Positions 38,047 through 45,768 of a stretch of 45,768 nt of DNA are shown piece after piece. The position numbers were made by a program, and so were the translations under genes. Below the pieces are notes generated by a model. The model saw nothing but the letters and a program-made list of their open reading frames with translations, was not told the DNA's origin and did no database searches. Where the stretch lies: contig JAEZEJ010000115.1 in assembly GCA_023417775.1 (NCBI GenBank), positions 1 to 45,768 of the forward strand, in the 5' to 3' direction. Each line of letters begins with the position of its first letter. The first letter of the stretch is position 1. Origin of the DNA: Actinomycetes bacterium (lineage in GTDB: Bacteria > Actinomycetota > Actinomycetes > Propionibacteriales > Nocardioidaceae).

Positions 38047-38826
38047 ATGACCGGACGATCGGCAAGCGGCGTTATCTCGTTGAACAGCGACATCGGCGAG
38101 GGGTTCGGCGTGTGGTCGGTGGCGGACGACCGGGCGCTCCTCGAGGTGGTCACCGATGCCAATATCGCCTGCGGCTTCCACGCTGGAGACCCCGACATCC
38201 TGCTGAAGACCTGTCGCGATTCCGCTGAGCTCGGCGTCACCGTCGGCGCCCAGGTCGGCTACTTCGACCTGCGGGGCTTCGGCCGGCGCTTCATCGACGT
38301 GCCCCCCGAGAGCCTCACCGCCGATGTCCTCTACCAGATCGGGGCCCTCGATGCGATCGCCCGCAGCTGCGGCACCGGCGTTCGCTACCTCAAGGTGCAC
38401 GGCATGCTCGACCACGCCTGCATCGCCAGCGAGGAGACCGCCCGTGCCGTCCTCACCGGGCTGCGGATGTTCGACCCCGAGATCCCTCTCATGTGCCAGG
38501 CCGGCACCGCCTTCGAACACACCGCGCGCGATCTCGGATGCCCGGTGATCCGCGAAGGCTATGTCGACCGCGCCTACCGGAGCGACGGACTCCTGGTCCC
38601 GCGGGGCACCCCCGGGGCGGTCATCACCGATCCCGACGAGGCCGTACGACGCGCCGTGCAGCTAGCCACGACCGGCACCGTGGAGACTATCGACGGAGGC
38701 GTCCTGGAGCTCGATGTCGCGTCGATCTGCATCCACTCGGACTCCCCCGGGGCGCTCGGGCTGGCGCACGCCTCACGCGATGCCCTGGAGCAGGCCGGCG
38801 TCACGCTGCGAGGCATCCTTGGCTGA
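38047..38826 (+). CDS. pxpA: 5-oxoprolinase subunit PxpA (LamB/YcsF family)
   Basis: ATP-dependent opening of the 5-oxoproline (pyroglutamate) lactam to glutamate requires PxpA, PxpB and PxpC. This 259-residue protein starts at ATG 38047 (GAAGGG six bases upstream). It has the family hallmarks LNSDIGEGFGVW, NIACGFHAGDP, VGAQVGYFDLRGFGRR and YLKVHGMLDHACI. Minor departures from the usual HPGYPD motif (QVGYFD) may indicate a related lactam substrate. First of three coupled genes. Confidence 0.93.
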   Translation: MTGRSASGVISLNSDIGEGFGVWSVADDRALLEVVTDANIACGFHAGDPDILLKTCRDSAELGVTVGAQVGYFDLRGFGRRFIDVPPESLTADVLYQIGALDAIARSCGTGVRYLKVHGMLDHACIASEETARAVLTGLRMFDPEIPLMCQAGTAFEHTARDLGCPVIREGYVDRAYRSDGLLVPRGTPGAVITDPDEAVRRAVQLATTGTVETIDGGVLELDVASICIHSDSPGALGLAHASRDALEQAGVTLRGILG

Positions 38827-39463
38827 CTCGGTCCGCTGCGCAGATGTCGTCCTGCGCGTCCATCGTCTCGCCGATACCGGAGCGCTTCTCGACGTCACCA
38901 CCCTGCGGCATGCCCAAGCCGTCGCGGCCCAGGCCCGCCTCCTCGATGTCGAGCACCGGCTCGGGGAGGTCATCCCGGCCACTCGAACGGTCTATCTCCA
39001 GGCGGCCGCGATCGATCTCGACCGGCTCCTCGATCGGCTCCTCGACTCGGCACTGGACGTCGACCCCGCACGCGATCCCCGTCTCGTGATGGTCCCCGTC
39101 CGCTACGACGGCGCCGACCTGCCGGAGGTGGCCGAGCGACTGGATATGGACGTGGAGGCCTTCGTCCGGGAGCACCAGGCGCGTGAATACGAGGTGGCAT
39201 TCTTCGGATTCGCACCCGGGCAGGCGTTCTTCGGCGAGCTGCCACCGTCGTTGCGCGTGCCGCGACGGAGCGTGCCGCGCACCCGGGTGCCCTCAGGCGC
39301 CCTGGCCATCGCCAACGAGTACACCATCATCTATCCCGACAGCTCCCCTGGCGGATGGAATCTCATCGGTCACCGCGCTGGGCCCGCACTGTGGGATCCC
39401 TCCGCGGAGCCACCCAATGCGGTGGAGATCGGGGACCGAGTCAGATTCGTGGACGCGACGTGA
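38819..39463 (+). CDS. pxpB: 5-oxoprolinase subunit PxpB (KipI-like)
   Basis: A 214-residue protein. I place the start at TTG 38819, eight bases before the pxpA stop, because GAGG lies five bases upstream and no ATG/GTG is available before the conserved region. VPVRYDGADLPEVAERLDMDVEAFVREHQAREYEVAFFGFAPGQAFFGELP and GGWNLIGHRAGPALWD are the family's cyclophilin-like signatures. Works with PxpC as the carboxylase/ATPase-like partner of PxpA. Confidence 0.93.
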   Translation: MADSVRCADVVLRVHRLADTGALLDVTTLRHAQAVAAQARLLDVEHRLGEVIPATRTVYLQAAAIDLDRLLDRLLDSALDVDPARDPRLVMVPVRYDGADLPEVAERLDMDVEAFVREHQAREYEVAFFGFAPGQAFFGELPPSLRVPRRSVPRTRVPSGALAIANEYTIIYPDSSPGGWNLIGHRAGPALWDPSAEPPNAVEIGDRVRFVDAT

Positions 39464-40308
39464 TCCGCATCCTCGAGGTCGGGCCCCTGGCGACGGTCCA
39501 AGACCTCGGCCGCCGTGGGTGGGGCCATCTCGGCGTCCCCCGCAGCGGGCCGGTCGACCCGCCGAGTCACCATTTCGTCAATCGGCTGGTCGGCAACGCT
39601 CCCGGGGCCGCGACGATCGAGATCCTGCGCGGCGGGATGACGGTGCAGTTCCTCACGGCCACGACCTTCGCCCTCGGCGGCGCCCCCGTTCCGGCGCGGC
39701 TGGGCCGTCGGCCCGTGCCTCACGATGCGACGCTGTGGGCGGCGGCGGGGACGACGCTGACGATGGAGGCCCCGGTACTCGGCCTGTGGAGCTATCTGGC
39801 CATCCGAGGCGGCATCGATATCGCCCCCCAGCTCGGGAGCCGGTCCACGGACATTCTGTCGGGCCTGGGGCCGGCGCCCTTGACCGCCGGCCAGGAGATC
39901 TCGGCCGGTGACCTCATCGCGGGCGGCCCCCAGGGAGTCGACATCCCCCGCGCGCTGAGCCACGGGCGGGTGGAACTCGACATCACACCCGGCCCGCGGG
40001 CGGACTGGTTCACCCCCCGATCGCACGAGCACCTCGTGGGCGCCACCTGGTCGCTGACCCAGGACACCAATCGCATCGCCGCTCGACTGAGCGGACCGGC
40101 GCTCGCGCTGCGGGAGCCTGCGGAACTGCCCACCGAGGGCATCCACCTCGGCTCGATCCAGATTCCCGCATCTGGGCAGCCCATCGTGCACCTGGCCAAC
40201 CACCCGCCCACCGGCGGCTATCCGGTCATCGCCATCGTCACCGAGTCGACCCTTCCGCGACTGGCACAGGCCGTCCCCGGAGCCGAGATCCGCTTCTCCC
40301 CCGCCTAA
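39460..40308 (+). CDS. pxpC: 5-oxoprolinase subunit PxpC (biotin-dependent carboxylase-like domain)
   Basis: A 282-residue protein started at GTG 39460, overlapping the pxpB stop (GTGA). ATVQDLGRRGWGHLGVPRSGPVD is the diagnostic N-terminal motif; YLAIRGGIDIAPQLGSRSTD and LSGPALAL follow, and the C-terminus has NHPPTGGYPVIA. PxpC and PxpB together form the second half of the 5-oxoprolinase complex. The gene ends 8 bp before the convergent RidA gene. Confidence 0.93.
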   Translation: MIRILEVGPLATVQDLGRRGWGHLGVPRSGPVDPPSHHFVNRLVGNAPGAATIEILRGGMTVQFLTATTFALGGAPVPARLGRRPVPHDATLWAAAGTTLTMEAPVLGLWSYLAIRGGIDIAPQLGSRSTDILSGLGPAPLTAGQEISAGDLIAGGPQGVDIPRALSHGRVELDITPGPRADWFTPRSHEHLVGATWSLTQDTNRIAARLSGPALALREPAELPTEGIHLGSIQIPASGQPIVHLANHPPTGGYPVIAIVTESTLPRLAQAVPGAEIRFSPA

Positions 40309-40315
40309 CCCCTCT

Positions 40316-40720
40316 CTAGTCGGCGCAGGCGCAGGGTGCGACCGCCGCGATCTCGATGGCGAATCCCGGAAGATCCGACTGCACGACAGCACGGGCCGGC
40401 GGGTCATCGGAGACGAACTCCGACCAGATCTCGTCGAACAGGGCTCGCTCGCGGGTATCGACGAGATAGACGGTACAGAAGCTCGCCTCCGCCAAGGACG
40501 AGCCCGCGGCACGGGCCACCGCGTCGACATTGCACAGCGTCTGGCGAGCCTGCACCGCGAAGGAGGCGTCGTTCAGCCTCGTGCCATCGGGCAACCGGGG
40601 CGTCTGACCGGCGATGTGCAGCAGGCCGCCCGCGCAGACGGCCTGGGAGTAGGTACCGGCCGGAGGAGGCGCGTCTTGCGTGACGACGACTCTCCTATCG
40701 CGATGATCTGCTGTCGTCAT
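40316..40720 (-). CDS. RidA/YjgF-family enamine/imine deaminase-like protein
   Basis: A 134-residue protein of the Rid family: PPAGTYSQAVCAGGLLHIAGQTPRLPDG at the N-terminus, PPARAVVQSDLPGFAIEIAAVA at the C-terminus, with the Arg (PARA) and Glu (IEI) of the active site. Rid proteins hydrolyse reactive enamine/imine intermediates made by PLP enzymes, which fits the aminotransferase in this cluster. An unusual CAC tail (APCACAD) could bind metal. Its ATG overlaps the regulator gene stop, so the two form an operon. Confidence 0.9.
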   Translation of the reverse strand: MTTADHRDRRVVVTQDAPPPAGTYSQAVCAGGLLHIAGQTPRLPDGTRLNDASFAVQARQTLCNVDAVARAAGSSLAEASFCTVYLVDTRERALFDEIWSEFVSDDPPARAVVQSDLPGFAIEIAAVAPCACAD

Positions 40721-41559
40721 GTATTCCTCCTGCGCTGGAAGCGGTCGTACAAGCGTCGTTCGAGCCCTCGATCACGCTCTGCCGCCAGCTCGAGAAGCCG
40801 GAGGACCAAGGCATTGGCCGTCGCGGAGGCTGCCACGGCGGAGTTGAAGAAGGTGGAGGTCTCGTGCCGGGTCATCAGCGTGCGGACGAGCGGATCGATC
40901 GGCAGCGGCGCCAGGGCGCTGTCGGTCACCACCACGGAGCTGGCGCCGATCGAGGTCGCACGCTCGACCGCGGTGAGGGAACGCTCGTCGTAGACCGGGA
41001 AGGTGAAGACGAGCAGGCTGTCCTCGGGGGTGATCAGGTCGATGTCATCGGGGATCGTTCCGCCGAGAGCGCCCAGGAGCCGCGTGTCCATGAAGTGCCG
41101 CAGGTGGAACTCCGTGGTGTAAGCGAGCCCGAACGAGGAACGGAAGCCGGCCACGTGGAGGCGACGGCCGCCGTACAGCGCGCGAGCGCACTCGTCCAGG
41201 GCCTCGTAGTCGAAGTGCTCGATGCTCTGCTGCAGCCCGTCGAGCTCCTCGGCCAGCGAGGAGGCGACGCGAGCATCGCGGGGCGATGCCGAGCTGGACT
41301 CGTTGACGGAGCTTCGCTGGTCAGCGGCCTGCTTGATCGCCGACTGCATGTCGGGGAAGCCTTGGTATCCCATTCGCACGGCGAATCTGACCACCGTCGA
41401 CTCGCTCACACCGAGGTTGTCGGCGATCCGCAACGCCGTCAGCTCCGAGGCCTCGCGCGGCTGGGTGATGCAGAAGCGCGCGATCTTGCGTTGGCTGGCG
41501 CTGAGCTGGTCTTCCTTGCGTCGCACCCTCTCCGGCAGGGTCTCGGCACTACGATTCAT
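40717..41559 (-). CDS. MurR/RpiR-family transcriptional regulator (HTH plus SIS domain)
   Basis: A 280-residue protein started at ATG 41559 behind GAGGAGAG. Residues about 5-80 form the RpiR helix-turn-helix (SQRKIARFCITQPREASELTALRIADNLGVSESTVVRFAVRMGYQGFPD). Residues about 115-260 form a SIS domain (GRRLHVAGFRSSFGLAYTTEFHLRH), a sugar-phosphate or ligand-sensing fold; here it probably senses a catabolic intermediate. It lies divergent from the racemase operon and between the two operator-bearing promoter regions, so it is the likely master regulator of the 34.4-45.6 kb region. Confidence 0.88.
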   Translation of the reverse strand: MNRSAETLPERVRRKEDQLSASQRKIARFCITQPREASELTALRIADNLGVSESTVVRFAVRMGYQGFPDMQSAIKQAADQRSSVNESSSASPRDARVASSLAEELDGLQQSIEHFDYEALDECARALYGGRRLHVAGFRSSFGLAYTTEFHLRHFMDTRLLGALGGTIPDDIDLITPEDSLLVFTFPVYDERSLTAVERATSIGASSVVVTDSALAPLPIDPLVRTLMTRHETSTFFNSAVAASATANALVLRLLELAAERDRGLERRLYDRFQRRRNT

Positions 41560-41651
41560 GATTCTCTCCTCGAGATCGCGCAAGTCGACAGTCAGTCGAT
41601 TCTCTCGTTCGTCACCGCGCAGTTCCAACAGGCGCCTCGGACGAGGTTGCA

Positions 41652-41687
41652 ACTTGCGTCATAAACGCAAGTAGTGCAAGATCTTGT
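41652..41687. promoter_or_regulatory. Candidate RpiR-type operators upstream of the racemase operon
   Basis: ACTTGCGT-CATAA-ACGCAAGT (41652-41672) is a perfect inverted repeat with 8-bp arms. TGCAAGATCTTGT (41675-41687) is identical to the site at 37889-37901 in opposite orientation and contains the palindrome CAAGATCTTG. It ends 3 bp before the racemase ATG, so bound regulator would block transcription or cover the start site. Confidence 0.62.
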
Positions 41688-41690
41688 TTC

Positions 41691-42503
41691 ATGAGTCTGG
41701 ATCCTACACCTCCGACGTCCCGGGGCGGTGGACCACGGGTGGGGGTATTCGATGCCGGCATCGGCGGCCTGCCCCTGGCTCGTGAACTCGTCCGGACCAT
41801 CCCCGGGGTCTCCATCTGCTATCTGGCCGACTCGGCGAGGCGTCCCTACGGCCCCCAGCCGAGCTCGGCCGTGACCGGATACGTGCAGCAGGCCGAGGCA
41901 TTCTTCGCCGAACAGGAGGTCGACATCTGGGTCATCGCCTGCAACACCGCCAGCGTCGTGGCACCCCCTCCCCGGGAACGGCTCCTGCCTCGTGTCGACA
42001 TGATCGACGCGATCGGTCGAGTGCTGCCCTCTCGCGCCGACGTCCCCCTGGCCCTCCTCGGCACCCAGGGCACCATCACGAGCGGCGTCATCCCGGAGCG
42101 CTACCCCGACCGGCGATGGGTGGGTATCGCCACCGAGCGACTGCTGCGCTTCGCGGAGGAAGGCGCCGCCGAGGCTCCGGAGCTGGACGGACTGCTCGAT
42201 GAGCTGCGCGGTCAGCTCGCCGACGCGAATGTCGAGCACGCGTTGCTGGCCTGCACCGACTACACCTGCGTCCTGGCGCCGATGACCGCGGGCCTCCCGG
42301 GCGTGACCCTGCTCGATCCGCTCGACGGAGCGGTCCGAGCCGTGCACGACCTTCTCGGTCCCGTCTCCGCGGATCCAGGGTCAGAGCATCACGAGCTCCA
42401 CGACACCGGAACCCATCCGGTGGACATCCCCCGGCTCGCCGACACCGCCTATGGGCTCATCTTCTCCACCGTCTCCCGAGCAGAATTGAGGAATCACGCA
42501 TGA
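41691..42503 (+). CDS. Aspartate/glutamate racemase superfamily protein (MurI-like)
   Basis: A 270-residue cofactor-independent racemase-fold protein. It keeps the paired catalytic cysteines, in ACNTAS (about residue 85) and ACTDYT (about residue 189), plus the first motif FDAGIGGLPLARELV (MurI has FDSGIGGL). The second Cys motif is normally GCTHYP, so ACTDYT (His to Asp) is a clear departure from true glutamate racemase. A catabolic racemase acting on an amino acid or hydantoin-like intermediate is more likely than cell-wall D-Glu supply. ATG overlaps no upstream gene and has little ribosome site; its stop overlaps the aminotransferase ATG. Confidence 0.85.
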   Translation: MSLDPTPPTSRGGGPRVGVFDAGIGGLPLARELVRTIPGVSICYLADSARRPYGPQPSSAVTGYVQQAEAFFAEQEVDIWVIACNTASVVAPPPRERLLPRVDMIDAIGRVLPSRADVPLALLGTQGTITSGVIPERYPDRRWVGIATERLLRFAEEGAAEAPELDGLLDELRGQLADANVEHALLACTDYTCVLAPMTAGLPGVTLLDPLDGAVRAVHDLLGPVSADPGSEHHELHDTGTHPVDIPRLADTAYGLIFSTVSRAELRNHA

Positions 42504-43714
42504 CCTTCCACCCCGCCGACCGCATCCTCCGTCTCGAGGGCCCCCACCTGCGCGCCACGCACGGCGCCACCCTCCGCGCCCTCGAGCGCGAGCTGGAGCG
42601 GCAACCGGCGAGCACCCCGTCGCTCGACATCACCTATGCGGACACCCACCGTTTCCCTCCGGTCGACTGGGCGAGCGAGGAGTTCGTGAAGGCCGCGACC
42701 GGCAGCGGCATGACCTACACGCCGTATCGCGGCGACGCGGGCGTGCGAGCCGACGTGGCGGCGAATGTCGGCCCCCTCATCGATCACGAGATCGACCCCG
42801 ACCGCGAGGTCATCCTGACCCCCGGCACGCAGGCCGGCCTCTACTCCGCCTTGGCAGCCCTGCTGAACCCCGGGGACAAGGTCGTGGTGCCCGACCCCGA
42901 CTACATCACCAGCGACCGGTCCGTGCGCTACTTCGACGGTGAGGTACTGCCGGTACCGCTCATCTGGGACGAGGGGCAGAGTCCCCGCCTGGACCTCGAC
43001 ATCCTCCGCTCACAGCTCGCCAAGGGCCCCAAGCTCGTGATGTTCTCGCACCCGAACAACCCGACGGGTGCGGTGTTCACCCCCGACCACGTCGCGGAGA
43101 TCGCCGCGGTGATCGCCGAGACGGATGTTCTGGTCCTCGTCGATCAGCTCTACTGCCGCCTGGTCTACGACCAAGCGCCCTTCGCGCATCTGGCCACCCT
43201 GCCGGGCATGTGGGAACGGACCTTGACCACCTTCGGGCCGAGCAAGACCGAATCGCTGAGCGGCTACCGGATCGGCGCCGCCGTCGGCCATCCCGAGCTC
43301 ATCACGCGGATGGAGGATGTCATGGGCATCGCCTCGCTCCGCGCGCCGGCCTATGCCCAGCACGTCATGTCACGTTGGATCCGCGATGACGAGGAATATG
43401 TGCGAACGCGAACCGTCGAGTACCAGGCTCTGCGCGATCGCAGCGTCGAGGCGCTGCGGGCGATGCCCGGTGTGGACGTGCGGGTGTCGGGTGGATCGGC
43501 CTATCTCTTCCCCTCCTTCGCCGGCCTCCGCGCGACCGACCAGGAGATCGCGCTGGCACTCAAGCGTGACGCGGGTCTGACGGTGAACCCCGGCTACCAG
43601 TTCGGGGCTCGCGGCGACGGGCACTTCCGCATCTGCTTCGCTCAGGACGAGCAGGTCTGGGAGGGCGCGCTGGAGCGCATGGCCGCGGTGCTGGCCACGT
43701 TCCCGGAGGCGTGA
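42500..43714 (+). CDS. Class I/II PLP-dependent aminotransferase
   Basis: A 404-residue fold-type I aminotransferase coupled to the racemase (ATGA). Landmarks: TPGTQAGLYSALAALLNPGDKVVVPDPDY (cofactor phosphate and ring region), FSHPNNPTGAVF (Asn), LVDQLYCRLVYD (Asp and Tyr), and the PLP lysine in TFGPSKTESLSGYRIGAAVG. The C-terminal FRICFAQDEQVWEGALERM carries the substrate-carboxylate Arg. Probably deaminates the amino acid released by the neighbouring hydrolases; the imine by-products fit the RidA gene nearby. Confidence 0.92.
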   Translation: MTFHPADRILRLEGPHLRATHGATLRALERELERQPASTPSLDITYADTHRFPPVDWASEEFVKAATGSGMTYTPYRGDAGVRADVAANVGPLIDHEIDPDREVILTPGTQAGLYSALAALLNPGDKVVVPDPDYITSDRSVRYFDGEVLPVPLIWDEGQSPRLDLDILRSQLAKGPKLVMFSHPNNPTGAVFTPDHVAEIAAVIAETDVLVLVDQLYCRLVYDQAPFAHLATLPGMWERTLTTFGPSKTESLSGYRIGAAVGHPELITRMEDVMGIASLRAPAYAQHVMSRWIRDDEEYVRTRTVEYQALRDRSVEALRAMPGVDVRVSGGSAYLFPSFAGLRATDQEIALALKRDAGLTVNPGYQFGARGDGHFRICFAQDEQVWEGALERMAAVLATFPEA

Positions 43715-43717
43715 CTC

Positions 43718-44902
43718 ATGGGGCTCTACTTCTCGGCCGAGGAATACGCTCGCCGGTGGAGACTGGTGGAGGCGGAGGCCGACAACCGCGGCCTCGACAC
43801 CGTGGTGATCTGGGGACGAGCGGGGGGTCAGTTCGAGCACTGCGGCGACATCCTCTACCTGACGAACCACTTCGCGATCAGCGCCGGAGCGGACTCGCCG
43901 ATCTGGAGCGCCCGGTCGTTCGCTGCGCTGATCGTGCGGCCCGGCCATCCGCCGGAGCTGTTCATCGATGAGCCGGACCCGCGCACCGATCGGCTCGCGA
44001 TCGAGAACATCCGGTGGAGCTCGGACCCGGTCGAGCTCGTCGGCGAACGGCTGAACCAGCTCGGCGTCACCGGTGACGTGGGCTTCGTCGGGACCAACTT
44101 CTTTCCGGTCAAGTACTACCAGCAGCTCTCCGAGCTCTGCCCGCGTATCCGCTGGCGACCGGAGGACGATCTGGTCAAGAAGGTCCGTGTCATCAAGAGC
44201 GACGAGGAGCTCGACTGCTACCGCATCGCCGGACGGACGGCCTCCGAGGCGCTCACCCGTCTGATGACGGGCTTGATCGACGGCGAGAAGGAGGCGGTGG
44301 CCGCCGGCGAGGCCAGCAAGATCGTCGTGGAGCGCGGGGGGCGCATCCAGCTCATGGGCACCACACACGGTGAGAACATCGGCTACCAGTGCACGGAGCC
44401 CCTCACCGGCTACAGCCAGCTCGCGCCGCAGCCCGGCGATCTGGCCGCGGGGATGATCCACGGCCCGATGTTCCAGGGGTATTACCTCGACCCGGCTCGC
44501 GAGTGGGTCAGCCAGGCGGATCCGACGCCCGGCCAACGTGACCTCCTGGAGGCCACCATCGAGATCGTCGAGGAGCTCTGCGCGATGATCCGGCCCGGTG
44601 TCCGGCTCCTGGACCTGGCGACCCGCGGCGACGAGATGACACGCCGCTTCGGCAGCGACGACTCGCCGACCTCGAAGTTCTTCCCGTTCTACGGTCACGG
44701 CGTCGGGCTCTTCTTCGAGACACCCCGGATCGGCTCCGATCTGTCCGGCCCGGAGGAGATCTTCGAGGAGGGCATGGTCTTCGGTATCGAGGCCTTCCTA
44801 GCCAAGGACGGTGTGGGCAGCTGCCTCTTGGAGGACAACATCATCGTCACGGCGGACGGCATCGAACTGCTCACCACCACCCCCTTGCGGTGGGACCGAT
44901 GA
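43718..44902 (+). CDS. M24-family (creatinase/Xaa-Pro peptidase-fold) protein with an altered metal site
   Basis: A 394-residue pita-bread-fold protein, ATG 43718, 3 bp after the aminotransferase. The N-terminal domain starts YFSAEEYARRWRLVEAEADNRGLD. The C-terminal domain has FYGHGVGLFFETPRIG (His), GMVFGIEAFLAKDG (Glu) and LLEDNIIVT (Glu). The segment that should supply two Asp ligands reads GDLAAGMIHGPMFQGYYLDPAREW: the first Asp is replaced in MIHGP, while the second Asp (YYLD) remains. Creatinase shows a comparable loss (the LNTFPMIFGYY type), so a metal-free C-N hydrolase is at least as likely as a dipeptidase. Confidence 0.85.
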   Translation: MGLYFSAEEYARRWRLVEAEADNRGLDTVVIWGRAGGQFEHCGDILYLTNHFAISAGADSPIWSARSFAALIVRPGHPPELFIDEPDPRTDRLAIENIRWSSDPVELVGERLNQLGVTGDVGFVGTNFFPVKYYQQLSELCPRIRWRPEDDLVKKVRVIKSDEELDCYRIAGRTASEALTRLMTGLIDGEKEAVAAGEASKIVVERGGRIQLMGTTHGENIGYQCTEPLTGYSQLAPQPGDLAAGMIHGPMFQGYYLDPAREWVSQADPTPGQRDLLEATIEIVEELCAMIRPGVRLLDLATRGDEMTRRFGSDDSPTSKFFPFYGHGVGLFFETPRIGSDLSGPEEIFEEGMVFGIEAFLAKDGVGSCLLEDNIIVTADGIELLTTTPLRWDR

Positions 44903-45618
44903 CATCGGGGCCGTTCGCGATGCGCGTCGAGAGGCTCCACGACGGGCACCGGTGGTGGCCGGACCGCGATGTGCTCGTGGTGGTCGAGGGTGCCCACATC
45001 GCCGAGGTGGGACCAGCACGCGTGCTGGCCGAGAAGTACGCGCGTCTGCCGTTGATCCATCACGAGGATGCTGTGCTGACCCCCGGCTGGATCGACACGC
45101 ACGCGCACACCACCCTCCCCGGAGACGGGACGGCGATCGAAGAGATCGCCCCTTTAGCCTTCGAGGAGCGCGTCCAGATCGCCGCCCGCAATCTGCAACG
45201 ACACCTCCGGGGAGGCGTGACGACCGTCCGCGACCTCGGCTCCCATCTCGACTACCTCGGCTGGCCGCCCGACCCGGCGACGATGCCGAGGCTGATCCGC
45301 TATGGGATGCCGATCACCGCCGAGCAGGGTCACATGCACTGGTTCGGCGGCGCACTCGGCGATGGTCGCGCCAGCGCCGACATCGCGCGGGCGAACCTCG
45401 ACGCCGGAGCCGAGGGGCTGAAGCTGGTCGGGACAGGCGGCGGGACCGTCGGGACGGTGCCTCATCACACCACCCTGACCGTCGAGGAGCTGCGTGCCGC
45501 GATCGAGATCGCCCACGCCCAGGGCCGGCGCGCGACCGTCCACGCGCTGACCAATGAAGCCGTCCGGAGAGCCAGCCAGGCAGGGGCCGATGGCGTCGAG
45601 CACGTCGGCTTCCTGGAC
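44899..45618 (+). CDS. Amidohydrolase family protein, 3' end lost at a low-complexity join
   Basis: Starts at ATG 44899, overlapping the M24 stop (ATGA). The readable 240 residues show an amidohydrolase: AVLTPGWIDTHAHTTLPGDG (the HxH metal motif at about 74-76), GGVTTVRDLGS, GTGGGTVGTVPHHTTLTVEELRAAIEIAHAQGRRATVHALTNEAV (the later His) and GADGVEHVGFLD. This is the imidazolonepropionase/prolidase-like branch, usually about 400 residues. Family sequence stops at about 45618, where a G8...C14 tract begins; the frame stays open to the window end but as meaningless Pro/Arg-rich sequence. The final metal Asp region is missing. Either the assembly is joined wrongly here or the gene is truncated. 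Confidence 0.8.
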
Positions 45619-45620
45619 GT

Positions 45621-45660
45621 GGGGGGGGCGGGCGCGCCCCGCCCCCCCCCCCCCCGCGCC
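45621..45660. repeat. G8...C14 low-complexity foldback
   Basis: Eight G, then CGGGCGCGCCCCG, then fourteen C: a self-complementary foldback of almost pure G and C. It separates the cut-off amidohydrolase from an unrelated gene start. Such tracts are rare in real coding DNA and common at faulty joins. Confidence 0.85.
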
Positions 45661-45679
45661 GCGAACCTCAGGAGGCGCC

Positions 45680-45768
45680 GTGAGGCGATCCATCTCCGCG
45701 GCGACCGTCGCGCTGGTCACCGCGGGCACCCTGACCGGCGCGACCATCGCCGCCGCACCGGCGAGCGC
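45680..45768 (+). CDS. Start of a secreted protein gene (signal peptide only), 3' partial
   Basis: AGGAGG (45670-45675) precedes GTG 45680 by four bases. The frame reads a signal peptide: basic MRRS, a hydrophobic Ala/Thr/Val core and an APASA cleavage site at the window edge. It is in a different frame from the amidohydrolase and unrelated to the catabolic operon. The mature protein lies outside the window. Confidence 0.55.
   Translation, partial: MRRSISAATVALVTAGTLTGATIAAAPAS

Noticed and set aside
1..45768. tRNA, rRNA, CRISPR arrays, insertion sequences, prophage
   Set aside because: No cloverleaf, no regularly spaced repeats, and no transposase, integrase or phage structural proteins were seen on either strand. 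The DUF222/HNH gene alone is not evidence of a mobile element.

Overview
The window is high-GC DNA with GTG/TTG starts, ATGA/GTGA stop-start overlaps, several probably leaderless promoters, an actinobacterial-type LexA box and a DUF222/13E12 HNH gene. This points to an actinomycete (Actinomycetota). I cannot fix the genus. The coding is dense and I see no rRNA, tRNA, CRISPR array or insertion sequence.

Region A (about 2.5-29.7 kb) is a cobalamin (vitamin B12) economy island. I count eight cobalamin riboswitches between about 4.86 and 27.57 kb. They precede: (1) three secreted or membrane-anchored proteins with alpha/alpha-toroid repeats resembling the alpha domain of animal transcobalamin/intrinsic factor, one of which also has a beta-like domain; (2) metE, the B12-independent methionine synthase, translationally coupled to a 3-hydroxyisobutyryl-CoA-hydrolase-like gene; (3) an Opp/Dpp/Nik-type ABC importer with a fused permease; (4) an ECF importer operon whose first gene is a surface protein with only the beta-like domain; (5) nrdA-nrdB, a B12-independent class I ribonucleotide reductase whose NrdB carries Phe at the radical-Tyr position, plus a small repeat protein; (6) btuF-btuC, with no ATPase gene beside them. 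Five riboswitches are long (AdoCbl/Cbl-I-like) and three are compact (Cbl-II-like). My reading is that when B12 is scarce the cell switches on B12-independent enzymes, two or three importers, and a set of predicted surface B12-capturing proteins. That surface set is the candidate undescribed system here: a Gram-positive, transcobalamin-like capture relay feeding an ECF transporter.

Region B (0-2.5 kb) holds the end of a siderophore-interacting protein gene, an HIT-family protein and the LexA-boxed DUF222/HNH gene. Region C (29.7-34.4 kb) is a set of small unrelated genes: DUF6194, a MerR-sliding-clamp fusion, a TPR-like protein, PadR with a membrane protein, NUDIX, another membrane protein, and a frameshifted DinB gene.

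Region D (34.4-45.6 kb) looks like one catabolic regulon. It contains an amino-acid-type ABC importer with a ureohydrolase gene inserted in its operon, 5-oxoprolinase pxpABC, RidA, an RpiR/MurR-type regulator, an Asp/Glu racemase, a class I/II aminotransferase, a creatinase-like M24 protein and an amidohydrolase. The same 13-bp inverted-repeat sequence occurs in both divergent promoter regions, which fits control by the RpiR-type regulator. The substrate is unknown; a lactam- or guanidino-type nitrogen compound is a reasonable inference. At the right edge the amidohydrolase runs into a G8...C14 low-complexity foldback and then into the start of an unrelated secreted-protein gene, which suggests an assembly join or a deletion.
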